From Trichosphaerium sp. ATCC 40318 (lineage: Eukaryota > Discosea > Flabellinia > Trichosidae), in NCBI GenBank assembly GCA_038496445.1, contig JALMLS010000552.1:1-64000 (forward strand): 64,000 nt of DNA, read 5' to 3'. Position numbers and translations under genes: made by a program. The notes under the pieces were generated by a model. It was not told the DNA's origin, ran no database searches, and saw only the letters and a list, made by a program, of their open reading frames with translations. Shown here piece by piece: positions 23,953-35,175 of this stretch; the first letter of the stretch is position 1; each line of letters opens with the position of its first letter.

Positions 23953-24708
23953 TTGTATGTTTCATTCAAGTTTTACTAATATTTTCTAGAAAGTGAGTTT
24001 TTAGCACTTTTAGCAGATCTAGCAAGATCTGACACTTCTGTCAAATGGTGTAGATCTATCACAATGTGAACTATTTGTGCTACAATGTTGTCCTTCATTG
24101 TATGACTTAGGTACCTTACGGTAAGTGATAGCAAAATTTTCAATGTAAGTTTCAACAGATGGAAGATGATCGCAGTATTTTACCTACGCCAACTGTACAC
24201 GGTACGATCAAACCACAGAGGTGTTCAATGCGCTAAAAGCGAATTAAAAAGGTATGATGTCCTACAAAGCTATCGCATTACCGCCAAACACGGTATGAAT
24301 GCCTCAAACACTGTTTGCTGTATGTTTTGCTTCAAAAAATTAACGTACGTGTATAACTTACTAGCGCCTACCCCACGCTAACAGAAGCGCTATGGTAGCA
24401 TCCAAGCAGCAATGAAGGTGTAACAACGTCAAAACCGCCCCAAAACACCACCAGCGTTGCTGTAGGCTTTGTAAACGCCGCTAGGCGTCAAATATGTAAA
24501 TAAAAAAGTTTGCTCTGGGGTTTGTTAAATCACGTGGGTTTGACGGTTGGATTCACTGGACAGGCGTGAGGGTAGATCACATTTAAAAAAATGACAATTT
24601 GCAAGATCTGTCAGAAGTGTCAAATCCGTCAGATCTGACAGATCGGGCAGAAACTGGATTTTTTTTGCTAAAAGTCAGTCTGTCTCAAAACTTGAATGAA
24701 ACAGACAA
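23953..24708. mobile_element. MITE-like element with long imperfect terminal inverted repeats, flanked by TA
   Basis: The left end reads TTGTATGTTTCATTCAAG and the right end, reverse-complemented, TTGTCTGTTTCATTCAAG. Both are directly preceded by TA (23951-23952 and 24709-24710), the target duplication expected of Tc1/mariner-type transposition. Similarity continues about 100 bp inward: left has GATCTGACACTTCTGTCA, right (reverse complement) has TTGACACTTCTGACAGATC, with TTTTAGCA between. The interior (about 550 bp) holds only a 71-codon frame (24166-24381) with no transposase motif. So it is a non-autonomous element. Long TIRs with internal GATCTG reiterations would fold into a hairpin. Confidence 0.72.
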
Positions 24709-24899
24709 TATGATTTACAACGTTGTTTTGATCGATATACGGCTACAAAATTTCCGGTTTGCATGAGTAAAAACCACATATTCGCGTATACACAAACAAA
24801 CCTCTTAAAGGGTATTTATTTGTTTTGATATTCCAACCATTTTTTTGGAAATCGTTTCAATTAAATGTCACGTGTTGGTCAAAAAAACTAGATATTGCC

Positions 24900-26428
24900 A
24901 TGTCGATGACTTGTTATATGTCGTCGCTACCGCGAGACATGGTATACGAGATTCTGACATTCTTACGCTCATCAAATCTGAAATCAATCTCATTGACCTG
25001 TAAACAGTTTCTGCACGTTGTACGAAACGATATTGGCTTCGCTAACATTAATGTAAAAACTTACAACGTATTACATCTATACATGCGCAAAGGACTCTTA
25101 AAATCAACCCATATTCATATACCCATGCTACAGAACCCACAAATAGCTATTTTTTTCCACGAAGCGTGGAATTTAAGGATAGATATCAGAAGAATAGGTG
25201 ATGAGGTCATAAAACACTTTAGAAGTATACGTTTACTACAAATTGGTCATAATCTTATCTCAGACGTTGGATTGGCAGCGCTTTCCAATCTTCACACTCT
25301 CTATATTGTTCCTAATGCGACAATCACTCCAACAGGCCTCCGAGCACTCTCTAGGCTAAGAAAAATAACACTGATTGGTGCATGTGTTACGGACAGTCAC
25401 CTAGAGGCTATTTCTGGAGTACCAACCATTGATTTGTCGTTTTGCAAGAACATCACTGACGAAGGTGTCAAAGCACTTGCTGGAGTTGAAAAAATACGAA
25501 TCAGTAATTGCCCTAAAGTAACTGATAAAGGATATGCGTCTTTAGCAGGTGTAAGAGAAGCACAGTTTATACCTATCGGATACAACTCAGGATCAAACAA
25601 TTTGACCGATATCGGATTGAAAGCACTTGCTGGTGTTAAGAAGCTTGTTATTCATAGAAATCCGTATATAACTGATGAAGGCGTATCAGCACTTCGTGGT
25701 ATACATACTATAGATTTAAATCGCTGTAATGTTACTGATAAGTGTATGAAGGCACTGGCAGGTGTTCACGTAATTGATCTTTCAAAAACACGTGTTACAT
25801 TCAATGGTCTTAGGTATCTCAAAGGAGTACACACAATTCAATTGGATCACTGCTTGAATATGTTGGATGAAGGTATTTCATACCTTGCGGGCGTTCACAC
25901 AATATCTCTTACTGATTGTGACTTAATCACTGATAAAGGTGTCTCAACATTGAGCGGAGTAAAAAAGATAAATCTAAAATTGTGCTCACTTATAACCGAC
26001 TTATCTTTGAGAGCATTAGAAGGTGTCAATGAGATCAAACTTGATAAATGCTACAAGATAACAGATGAGGGTTTAAAGTATATTTCAGGAGCGTATCATG
26101 TCAGTTTAGTTGATTGTAGCGAAATTACAGATAAGGGTTAAAACACCTTGTTGGAGTTAAAAAACTTGATATTTCTGGATGCTACAATATTTCAAATGAC
26201 GGTATTATATCTCTGTATGGCATTACAGAGCTAAATGCAAATGATTGCCCTCTCATCACTGACTATGGAATATTGTATTTATTTGGTCCTCTAAAGCATT
26301 GCACTTGTGATTCTGTCTCAGCAAGGATGGCTTATTTCTTTATCTGGTCTTGTGGTACCTTGATAATGAACGGGAAAGAACCTGCATACATTCACCTAAA
26401 ACAACGTTCGCCATACATAAACCAATAA
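24900..26428 (+). CDS. F-box/LRR protein, interrupted by a single-base frameshift
   Basis: Start MSMTCYMSSLPRDMVYEILTF, an F-box (SSLPRDMVYEIL ... LKSISLTCKQFLHVV). A helical linker follows, then about fifteen FBXL-type LRRs of the GVHTI family (NITDEGVKALAGVEKI, TDKCMKALAGVHVIDLS). At about 26137-26141 the frame reads GATAAGGGTTAAAAC and stops; one missing T (GGGTTTAAAAC) would continue perfectly into four or five further repeats: HLVGVKKLDISGCYNISND, and on to a stop at 26428. Coordinates cover the full reading. Either a recent inactivating deletion or a homopolymer sequencing error. Intronless apart from this. Likely SCF adaptor. Confidence 0.8.
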
Positions 26429-27269
26429 GTGAAAGGGTTTTAGATGTTTACAATCACATGATTCTTTGAGGTAAAGTTGTTGTATTTTTAATAAAATTCA
26501 TTGACTTTTTTTGGAGTTTGAAATACTTCTAGCAAATGTTGAAGCTCCTCATTATCTTCCAATTGATTTGTAGATATTGTCACTCTTTGAATTCTTTACA
26601 TTTAATTAAACCGATATTCTGATATCTATTTAGATAATCTAGACAAACTAGGTAATCACAAATATCTAGATATCCTGATGTGTGGTACACTGTGGTAGGC
26701 CACTCGTATGCTTGGTGATATTACGCTCACGCGTACCGTAGCATGAATCAAAGTGAGCTCAATGAGCATCACCTCAAGCACAGCACGCATTGAGTTAGAA
26801 GGGAAACACGGCAAACAATTGTTTTTGAGAATTTGACAGCCGTGGCCTTAAAAGTGTTCTTTATACCTTATTTCGGATAGTGCTAGCGTTAGCGAGCATT
26901 TGGAATAGCAAACAGATTGATCACTGTTTCAAAGAACAATTATTTTGGGTCTGCTTTTTTAACCCAAAGTGTACACTTGCTAGCGCAAGCTAAAAAAACT
27001 GCAGGCTTATTTTAACTTTATTGCGTGATGTAAACCATTGGCCGTGTTAGAACCTCCAGAAGTTTCCTGTTTCTGGTTTTTAAGCTGCTGTTTCTTGTGC
27101 CCATATTACTGCAATGTATAGAACAATTGCTAAGCCTGAGTTGGTATCCCTATTCTCTCCAGTAAATCTTGGAGACAATTGGAGTGTCATTCGGAGATTT
27201 TTGGAGAAACTTGTCAGTAGGCGATTTCGGGAAACTGTCGAAAACAATAATCTGTTAAATTCTCCCATC
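26429..27269. other. Intergenic, no gene seen
   Basis: AT-rich spacer with short direct and inverted TATCTAGAT-like runs near 26610-26680. No ORF supported. Confidence 0.4.
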
Positions 27270-28279
27270 ATGAGCACATCAGAAGATATTGAACTTGCGA
27301 CTAACGATGGTAACCGCTTTTATAACAGTCTTTCTGTCTTGTCGTTAAATCGGTTTTTGTAGATATCGACGTTACAGCTGATGACATTGAGATGCGTACA
27401 GGTACGCTACTAGAGTAATGTGAAGTTCTTTTCTAATTTATACGCGTTTAAAGACGTTGGTGAGGATGTTGAGTCAGATGAAACTATTAGAAGGCGAGTA
27501 TACGCTTTGGTACTCGTATTGGTCATGAGAGCGATATGGACTTGTATTATTCCTTCTTTTATTGTTGTACGCTTGTTTAAACACGAAGTTTTTCATGTCT
27601 GCATCCTCTTAAACGTTTCCCGCACCTGTATGGCCTTTATGCGTAGGAGAGCCAAGCTCGACTATTTGTACAAGTTTCAGGAGCGTTTTGGGGCAAAAAA
27701 AGCCGAAAACTGTGAACAACAGAAAGCGCACGTGGTAGTTTTTTTTTTTCAACTAAAACAAAACTGTTTGCGTTTTCGGCAGTTGCTTTCAGCAAATTCT
27801 TCTCTTCAACCATTAATCTAGTTCTACTAGGGCATGTATCTCTCCTATTATAGTGAATATGACCCTCAAATTGGGCAGAATAAATTTTTTGAAGCGGTTC
27901 GTATTCCGTACCTCATTTTCTTTGTTATCTTATTTTTTTTGTCTATTAGATCATTGGTTTTATTGCAATCATGTTCATATTAAGTGCTTGTAAAATTGTG
28001 ATATGTTTCCTTGGTATCATGAGGACCATCCGTTTCGATATACTTTCTGGTGTGCTACAATCACTATACATCGTACAATTCATCGTCTTAACATTTCTGT
28101 TTGGAGTATTTACAACTTTTGCTTTTTATTCTGCTGAAGATAGAGGTCTGTTCGTTGTGTTGTACATAGTGTCCAGTATACACTTTGTTTCTAATATTGG
28201 CGAATATATCTTTGCGATAGTTTTAGAGAACCATGGAAGAAAGGGATGTTTTTGTTGTGGAGGAAAGTGTTGTTGTTAA
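27270..28279 (+). CDS. Four-TM membrane protein with acidic N-terminus and Cys-rich tail
   Basis: Two tiny exons (MSTSEDIELATND; DIDVTADDIEMRT) and a third (DVGEDVESDETIRRRVYAL...) join in phase 1 across introns of about 53 and 50 nt. The acidic N-terminus runs into TM1 (VLVLVMRAIWTCIIPSFIV). A roughly 260-nt intron leads to GMYLSYYSEYDPQIGQNKFFEA, then after another intron three more helices (IIGFIAIMFILSACKIVICF, LQSLYIVQFIVLTFLFGVF, FVVLYIVSSIHFVSNIGEYI). It ends GCFCCGGKCCC, a likely palmitoylated cytoplasmic cluster. No family recognised. A 5' fragment relative lies at 20537. Confidence 0.68.
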
Positions 28280-28470
28280 AAAAGTGAATCAAGATAAATG
28301 TAAAAAAAAAAAACCAACACAATAAACATCAATACAAACATTGCAACAGTCATTCAATTTCAAGTAAAGCAATATGTTGAAACTAAACAACAGAAAGATG
28401 CTCATAAGACCTGGTAGGCACGGCGTTTAAGACAAGAAGGTATTTATTATTAAAATTGGTTTGTGTTTTC

Positions 28471-29600
28471 TCAACAAGCATTACCATTGACTTCAATTAC
28501 AGAAATAGCAATATTGTTATCACCTAAACTCCAAGCGCAACCAATAACAGGTATCTCTGTGCTTGCTGGCCAAGGATTGTAGAAGTCAATCTAAACCAAA
28601 AAAGTCAACGTGTTGAACAACAGAAAGTGACAAACGTACAAATTTAGTTCCAGTTTCTGTGGCAGAGGCGGAGGTTACTGCACCAGTAGAGGACCAGCAA
28701 TTGTTTGTAGTGGCGCCAGCTGGAGAAACTTGTCTCACTCTTATTGTCTGGATTGGAGCCCCACTTGATGGCGCTGTGAGGGAAACAATGACGTTCATAC
28801 CGCTACCCCAGTCTAAAGAAAAAAATCAGAAAAAGAACCAAAAAAAAAGAAAGCAAATACTTACTGTTGATGTCAACGTTTGAGATTGTTGGACAGAATG
28901 CGTTACCAGATGGTGTAGGAGTGCTACCGCCCATAGGTGGAGGTGTGCCCATTGTTGGCGGTGGTGGAGGTGGAAGTGTGCCGCCAGAAACAAATTGTGC
29001 GACTGCAGGTCCAGTGAAGAAGAAAGGTGCGTTTACGTCGTATACAAGTCTGTAACCGCTGGCATCCAAAGGAAGATGACCAGGAATAGTGACGACTGGG
29101 GTCCAAGCAACACCACCAGTGTTTCCTCCAGTGATCGTGACATCAGCACATTGAAGGTAGTGCTCAACATTGATGACTTGTTGAAGAGCGTACCACTCCC
29201 AACGAAGAACTGCGTTGCCATTTGGTACCCAAGGAGGAATGTAGAGATCCCATTCGCGGATGAGATGACAATCTCTGATCTCAGCAATCTTAGCCCAAGT
29301 TTGTTCGTTGTCGAAGGAGAGGTAGAAAAAGCAATCTCCTGGATGTGGCGCTTCGAAAAACCATTCTGTTTTGTATGTTTGTCCGGCTACGTAAGTCGCT
29401 GTTGGAGCTACGAAAGGAAGGTTCCTGCACACGTGACCTGAAACCCAGTCGCCGTTCTGAAGAAAAACTGGAGCGTGTTGTTGGTCGATACGTCTACCAG
29501 CTTGAACATCTCTTGTTGTTGGTACTGTGATACGTCCATGGCCTGATACAAGCGAGATAACTGCACAAAGGCAAAGTAAAGCGATGAATCTCCCGTACAT
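28471..29600 (-). CDS. LPMO-like secreted protein with Pro-rich linker and C-terminal Cys-containing domain
   Basis: Start MYGRF at 29600. The signal peptide ends SLVSG and the mature chain begins with His21 (HGRITVPTTR), as required for the copper histidine brace of lytic polysaccharide monooxygenases. A second candidate His is in FFEAPHPGDCFFYLS (His86). The family-like core continues LRWEWYAL and YLQCADVTITGG. A Pro/Gly/Thr linker (LPPPPPPTMGTPPPMGG) leads to a C-terminal domain that begins FCPTISNVDIN and spans two introns (28813-28864, 52 nt; 28591-28639, 49 nt): WGSGMNVIVSLTAP, NNCWSSTGAV, FIDFYNPWP, IGCAWSLGDN, ending NAC. That tail looks like a carbohydrate-binding beta-sandwich. Predicted role: oxidative cleavage of a wall polysaccharide (chitin, cellulose or pectin not distinguishable). 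Confidence 0.75.
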
Positions 29601-30619
29601 ATTTTGTAACTTTAATACGAGAGCTGGGTTGATGCGTTGCTTGTTGTTAAAGGAGAAATATGTTTTAAAACAAGTGGAAATTTGCATAAAAAAAAACGGA
29701 AAAAACTTGTGTACTGCTTTGTCGGACAAATATCTTACCCGTATAAATACAAAGCGGTTGCGTATGTGAGTTACCTGCAAGTTACTGGTAGTGTTAAGGC
29801 TATTACGTGGTATGATGCAGTGAGAATAAAATGCAAGCACTGAGAACAGTTCGCAAAAAAGCAATGTTGTCCTCCGTATGTTGAGCTTGTTTACATCACT
29901 TGCCAGCGTGTATACTAGCGCATCTTTTTCTGGACACTAGCGCTAGCTCGTAATTCTGTATGTAGCTTAAACTCGCCTTCAAAGGTACTGGTAGCGTCGA
30001 TCGAGCGTATGAAAGCGAAATATAAAGAAAAATAAAGTATTCGGGCTATTTCCAACCGAAAAGTGCTGTTTGCAGGCCCATCGAGCCGAAAATAACTACC
30101 CGAACTATTAGGCATTACCCGATACACAGCACAGCGCAGTCACAAATAAAATTGCTTTTTTAGCTGAGCAGCAAATACACAATTGGCAAAGTGAACGAAA
30201 AAAACAAACATACTTACCATATCACGTGATGTACAATCATGCGTGATGTCACTACGAAAACATAAAAGTTGAAGATTGTGAGACAGTCCTAGGGCTGGGT
30301 CCTTTGTTTTCAATGCAAGCGGAGGTGTGCAGACAAAGAAAAAGAAACGTAGTCATTCACGTGAACATGGCCAAGTTTCTCCATTTTTTTTTTTATTTTA
30401 ACGTGGTACACTATTTTGCTTCGCTGTTTGTCCCTTTTCAAACGTTTGTTAAAGTTCAATCACGTTAAAAGTAGTGTATAACGCGAGTACATGACAGTAC
30501 GTACCGCGGTAGAGGTGTACATCAGTTACTGCAATTGACACGTCACCTCTGATTTACGTTCTGGTACAACACTTACCAGTGTACTCAGAAAGTACTGTAC
30601 ACCTAGCTAACCAAAAAAA
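29601..30619. other. Intergenic, no gene seen
   Basis: About 1 kb with CACGTG palindromes near 30225 and 30359. Open frames here are short and biased; none is supported. Confidence 0.45.
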
Positions 30620-30868
30620 TCAAATAGTGAAATAAGCTCTACCCAAATGACGTTTTGGATCACGTTTGTTCCATGTGACCCATTTCTTTTTTATTGTATT
30701 TCTCCGCGTAGCCTTTTGCGATAAAACTGGTCGAAAGTGTTCATATGTAGCTCTACTTTTATCGTACAGTGCTCGTAAGTCAGTCATCGCTACACTTGAG
30801 GTACGTTCGTTTTTACCCAGCGCTATAGTTTGCGTATAGTTCAACGTATTACCGAGTACTAGTTCCAT
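30620..30868 (-). CDS. Small hypothetical basic protein
   Basis: Intronless frame of 82 codons with an ATG (MELVLGNTLNYTQ). The C-terminal half is rich in Lys/Arg (KATRRNTIKKKWVTWNKRD). No family recognised, isolated in a gene-poor stretch. It may be chance. Confidence 0.28.
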   Translation of the reverse strand: MELVLGNTLNYTQTIALGKNERTSSVAMTDLRALYDKSRATYEHFRPVLSQKATRRNTIKKKWVTWNKRDPKRHLGRAYFTI

Positions 30869-31317
30869 GTTACGAATAGTTAATTGTCTTTGTGTTCATA
30901 AGTTTAGTTAAAAAAAATACGGCGAGCTTTCTCGTAAGTACGTTACGTATGTACTTTCTCTCCTATCTTGATTCTTACATTTTATATATCCAAGTACTAA
31001 GAATGTTATGCGATCATTCGTACTAATGGACAAGTAAACCCCAAAGTGTTTTGAGACACATTGTTCACTTCGTTCAACATTTCAATATTTTTTATTTGCT
31101 TTTTTTTTTTCGGTTTTTTTTTAGAATCCTCTCAGCGTATCAATAGTTGTACGTCTTGAATAATAGCTACCAAACTTACTATCTGTGTCACTATCGTCTT
31201 CTATTTTTTCTAACGAAAGGATCAGTAAAATTACAGTAAGGCGTGAGACGTGAAAAAACAAGCCTGCCAATTATTTTTGAAAAAGGTAATAAAAAAAAAT
31301 GAAATTAACATAAAAGC
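30869..31317. other. Intergenic, no gene seen
   Basis: T-rich runs near 31090-31125; nothing else supported. Confidence 0.4.
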
Positions 31318-33707
31318 TCAACAGCACGGTGATAAATATCTCAAAATAGTTTTCTCCAAACCACTCCTATTAGACGATTTTCGTATTAGAATAAAGCGCA
31401 ATTGTTTTGCGTCTACAACGAGAAATGTATGTTTTGGTTCAAAGTCGTTTCGCTTAAATTTAAAGAAAAGATAAAGAAGACATACCTTCTTCTGGTTCAC
31501 TAGGCTTTACTTCTTCGATTGTACCTTCAGATGATCTCACCATATAGCGTACACGATGAAATGATACTGTATCTGGTACAACTTTACCAAGATCTAATAC
31601 TTTTGTTCTACAAGTAGGATATATCTTTGAAAAAAAATGTTTTGTTATTCCGATTGGATCATCTAAAAAAACAGTTTTAGCGACAGTTGATTGACTGATT
31701 GTTATGTTTTAATAGAATAAGATATGTTTAAGAGTTGTTTAAGCGTATATTTGGAATGATTGATGTACCTAGGGTGGCGATGTAGTCAAGACCATTAAAA
31801 GTCTCTGAAAAATCTTCATCGTCAGGAAAAAATCGATGAACAACGTAATCTCGGAACGTCTCCAAAAATTCATGGTTTAATGAAACTCTATTCTAAAGAA
31901 TATATTAAACAACACACTAGCGCATACACCAAAAAAAAAAGAAAAGAAACAAAAAGAAGCAAAGAAAACACAAAAGAAGGTAAAAAATTTTTGGGCAATT
32001 CACGAAAAAAAAAACGCAATAAGTCTTGTAGGTGTATGTATTTTTTTAAAAACTATCCTTTTCACCAAACCAATATATCAATGTGTTTATAAAAGTAAAT
32101 TGAGATTTCACATAGCAAATTATGAAAGAGAGCGAAAAGGCGAAAGAAAAAAAAACCCCAAAAACCAAGAAAAAAATAAGATTTTGTTAACGTTTACGTA
32201 CCTGTTTAATATCATGACATAATGTCAATGCGGATTCAATAGATGGTGAACACCGTAGTAACATAACACTTCTATCAGTATCCAAACAATTCAAAGGCAA
32301 CAAATCCTTTAAACTTTCATAAAGGTCCCAAACAAGACTTTCTGGCATTTTTTCGTTATACTTCAAACAACCATCCAAAGCAGTATTCAAAACATCAGGT
32401 CCTCGTCCTGTAATATCTCCTAAGCAGGCTACAAAGTCGTCATAGGAGTCAGCATAGTTTATCTTCAACATAAACGCCTTATCAGATATATCAACGCCAT
32501 TCTGTTGCATCAAGTTTATAAACTTCAAAGAATAACTCTTCTTCAACATTGACTGTTGATTCACATTCTTTCCGTCTCCTTCTCTTGATAGTTTTTCCAA
32601 AATGTCATCACATATCTTAGTTAACAAAGAGTGATCAATACCAACCTTTACAGCCTTTAAAGCTACTTCTATGACAACATCAAGATTAGGTTCAGGCTTA
32701 ATCATCAAACTCTCCAAGGAATAAACAAAAAGCCTTCCATCGTGTTCATTAGCATTCCTTAAAAGTCCCATTATCTTGTTTTCCATGCTATACGTTCTAG
32801 ATCCATTTTTCATCCTATAGGCCTGAACTCTAAGTGCTGATTCGTAGTTCTTCTCTGAGTGGAAAATACCCAAAATCCTGTCACCAAAAGTACCAATAAG
32901 CGGCTCAGTAGTAGACTCTAAGTGTTCCCAAAGAGATACAACACTAAGATCATCTACAAGAGGAGAAGAACCACTATACTCCTTCATTAATATTCTTAGA
33001 GGATTTTCTTGGAATGTTGATCCGTTTCTTGCTGATAGAAGAATAGATTTATGAAAACTATGAATAGATATCATATGGTTGTTTCTAATCATTTCAGAAG
33101 TGACATTAGCGACGAGTTGACATGTATCTTTTGATACACTGACACCTTGCTTTATAGCCTCCTCTACTGTCTCAGAAACCTTATAACGCTTTACACCGCT
33201 ATAATTATCTGAAAATTGCTTTGCAAGGAGGTCGTAGAGTTCAGATGCTAAGGCAATGTTTGCTTCTTTAAAAAAAAGAAAAATCGTTAAAGCAGTTTCA
33301 ACGGGCGTCTTAGAGTTCATAATGCACAATATGAGTGGCGTGTTACATGTGTTGTTGAGCGTAACATTATTCTTCTTCATACTTTCTAGTACATCATGAG
33401 ATGCTCCATTTCGCTTATTGGTGATACAATGAGCGAGAATATTGCAGTAAACTGAAGCGTCCACTTTAATGTTTTGAGATTTTGCTTCTTTCAAAAGCGT
33501 TCGAGCCATATGTGAATTGATACCCATCACTGCCTCATACTCATCCTTTTCAGGTATTATACCTACTGATAGTAGATTTTCTAGCTGATTAAACGCATAT
33601 GTAGTATCGCCAATAACTGGTACTGCAGCAGAGAAATTATCTCGTATTTTTTGTGGATTTAAAGGCGTTTCTGTTAGACTCTGTTCATATATCGCTTTAC
33701 GCCTCAT
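31318..33707 (-). CDS. Helical-repeat (PPR-like) protein, probably mitochondrial RNA-related
   Basis: Large first exon (506 codons; MRRKAIYEQSL). It contains helix pairs typical of pentatricopeptide repeats: SVGIIPEKDEYEAVMGI, NIKVDASVYCNILAHCI, VDASVYCN and VGIDHSLLTKICDDIL, about 35 residues apart. Introns 31893-32201 (309 nt), 31663-31768 (106) and 31413-31485 (73) join in frame to RVSLNHEFLETFRDYVVH, DPIGITKHFFSKIYPTC, GKVVPDTVSFHRVRYMV and a basic end (RKSSNRSGLEK). PPR proteins bind organellar RNA; the layout recalls PTCD3/mS39 but I cannot confirm that. No clear N-terminal presequence, so an upstream exon may be missing (AATTTTAG lies just before the ATG). Confidence 0.62.
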
Positions 33708-33926
33708 ATCTTCCTCTAAAATTCAAATTTTAGGCGTTTAAGGGAAAGTAGTAATGATCCGAAGAATTACATTTTTGACACGTCAAGCAAATTGCAAAAT
33801 GTCAGAAAAAAATGAGAACGAAATGTTCGCCTGTTTTTTTGCTTCGCCCACGCATACCTGTCATTAAATATTTTTTCGGCGCTATTTTTGTTGTTGAGCT
33901 ATTGAAAGAACGCTATAGAATTGTAA

Positions 33927-34603
33927 TTAGAGATTTTTTGAATTTATTCCTTTTTTGCGTAATATTTGGCGTACATTAGAGCCAGCGCGATTATTCCGAT
34001 CTGATCTGGTTGAAAATGAATCTCTTTGTTTTCCAGTACTTGTTCGACGCTGTTTTACGCTTTCAGAACTTTCCTTTATAAACATGTCAGTAATGTAATA
34101 TTTAAACCTATGGTAACGTACCTGTGATACTGAGGGGTTGTTTGTGGTGCTTTTTGTTTTACTTTTTACCGATGGACCGGTTTTGTCTCTTTCTTCCTTA
34201 GAAACGTACTTGCGTACGCTATTGTTAATTTGGCTGGTGCTCCGAGCGTTCTTTCTTAGTTTTATTACATTCGCGACCTACGCGTAAATTCAGTTTTAGA
34301 GAAACACAAAGCAAGCATTGCGAAGGTTACGAGCTTTTTGGCAAATAAATTACGTTTTTAATCAGTACATCACTCTTTCGCGTACCCTTAGGCTGCCGTG
34401 CGCTGTTGCAGTGTTCTGGTACCAATAACCTCGTAACATGTGAGGTCCTTGGCCAAGTCCTACGTGCCCAAGGCGTAGGCTATTTAATACCCTTTGATGG
34501 CTATTTGTTTCGCACTGTTCTGTACACTTCGCTATTGCCTTAACAAATTTAAGGCTCACGGAGAGCAAACACTCCAGAATCGCTTAAGAAGCTTCATTGC
34601 CAT
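33927..34603 (-). CDS. Basic hypothetical protein, four-exon model
   Basis: Start MAMKLLKRFWS at 34603. A 32-nt intron (34539-34570, donor GTTTGC) leads to AIAKCTEQCETNSHQRVLN and HMLRGYWYQNTATAHGSLR. A 108-nt intron (34278-34385) leads to VANVIKLRKNARSTSQINNS. A 48-nt intron (34074-34121) leads to a Ser/Arg/Lys-rich tail (ESVKQRRTSTGKQRD ... RQILRKKG), ending at 33927. All junctions keep phase 0. The tail is probably disordered. The N-terminal Cys/His segment could bind metal. No family recognised. Three consecutive in-phase junctions make the coding call stronger than each exon alone. Confidence 0.55.
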
Positions 34604-35175
34604 ACGATTTTTATTCGCGTCAATTAATTAGTTCGAACCGTTCTTGTTGGCATAGACAGTATAAACGAATCTTCTAAACCGCATATCGCCTGCAAACTAG
34701 TTGTGTCCTCATTTTACATCTGTTTTGAGTAGTTTGTGACTTATTGTTCTTGTTTCATAATAAATACAAACCCTACGGTATGGTTTTATTGCTTTTACGC
34801 TAGACGCGAACTTAAAACGCTTGTGGAATAAAAACTACCAACTTGTTTGAGCACGTTACCAATATGCTATTATCGACGTTCAAAACGCTATTAAACGTAC
34901 AAAACAACCAGTTGCTAGTTTTTATAGCTAGTTTGTAGCTTTTTTATAAACCAAGTACACCCGAAAGAAACTCAATCGTGGTGATATCCTCCTCTCCTCA
35001 CAAAATAGATCGAAACCAAATCTATATGGTATTACCATTTTCGGAACAAACTAAAAAAATTACAATTGAGACAAAAGATTAAATCTAGACGCCCTTTGCG
35101 AGTTGTGAACATAATCGCGGAAATAGTTTTGTAGTAAACTGAAAGTCCTTTTTCCGGAAAAGACAAAAATATAAA
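34604..35175. other. Intergenic between divergent genes
   Basis: Contains the upstream block shared with the tandem paralog (see 35119). No ORF supported. Confidence 0.45.
35119..35136 (+). promoter_or_regulatory. Conserved upstream block, copy 1
   Basis: GGAAATAGTTTTGTAGTA lies 40 bases before the ATG of the first mucin-like paralog and is identical to the block before the second. Possible core promoter, or simply a remnant of the duplication. Confidence 0.4.

Noticed and set aside
24166-24381. 71-codon frame inside the TIR element as a transposase
   Set aside because: No DDE/DDD or helix-turn-helix features and far too short.
34362-34568. The stand-alone minus-strand frame as its own gene
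   Set aside because: It starts at a TTG and fits better as the second exon of the four-exon model at 33927-34603.
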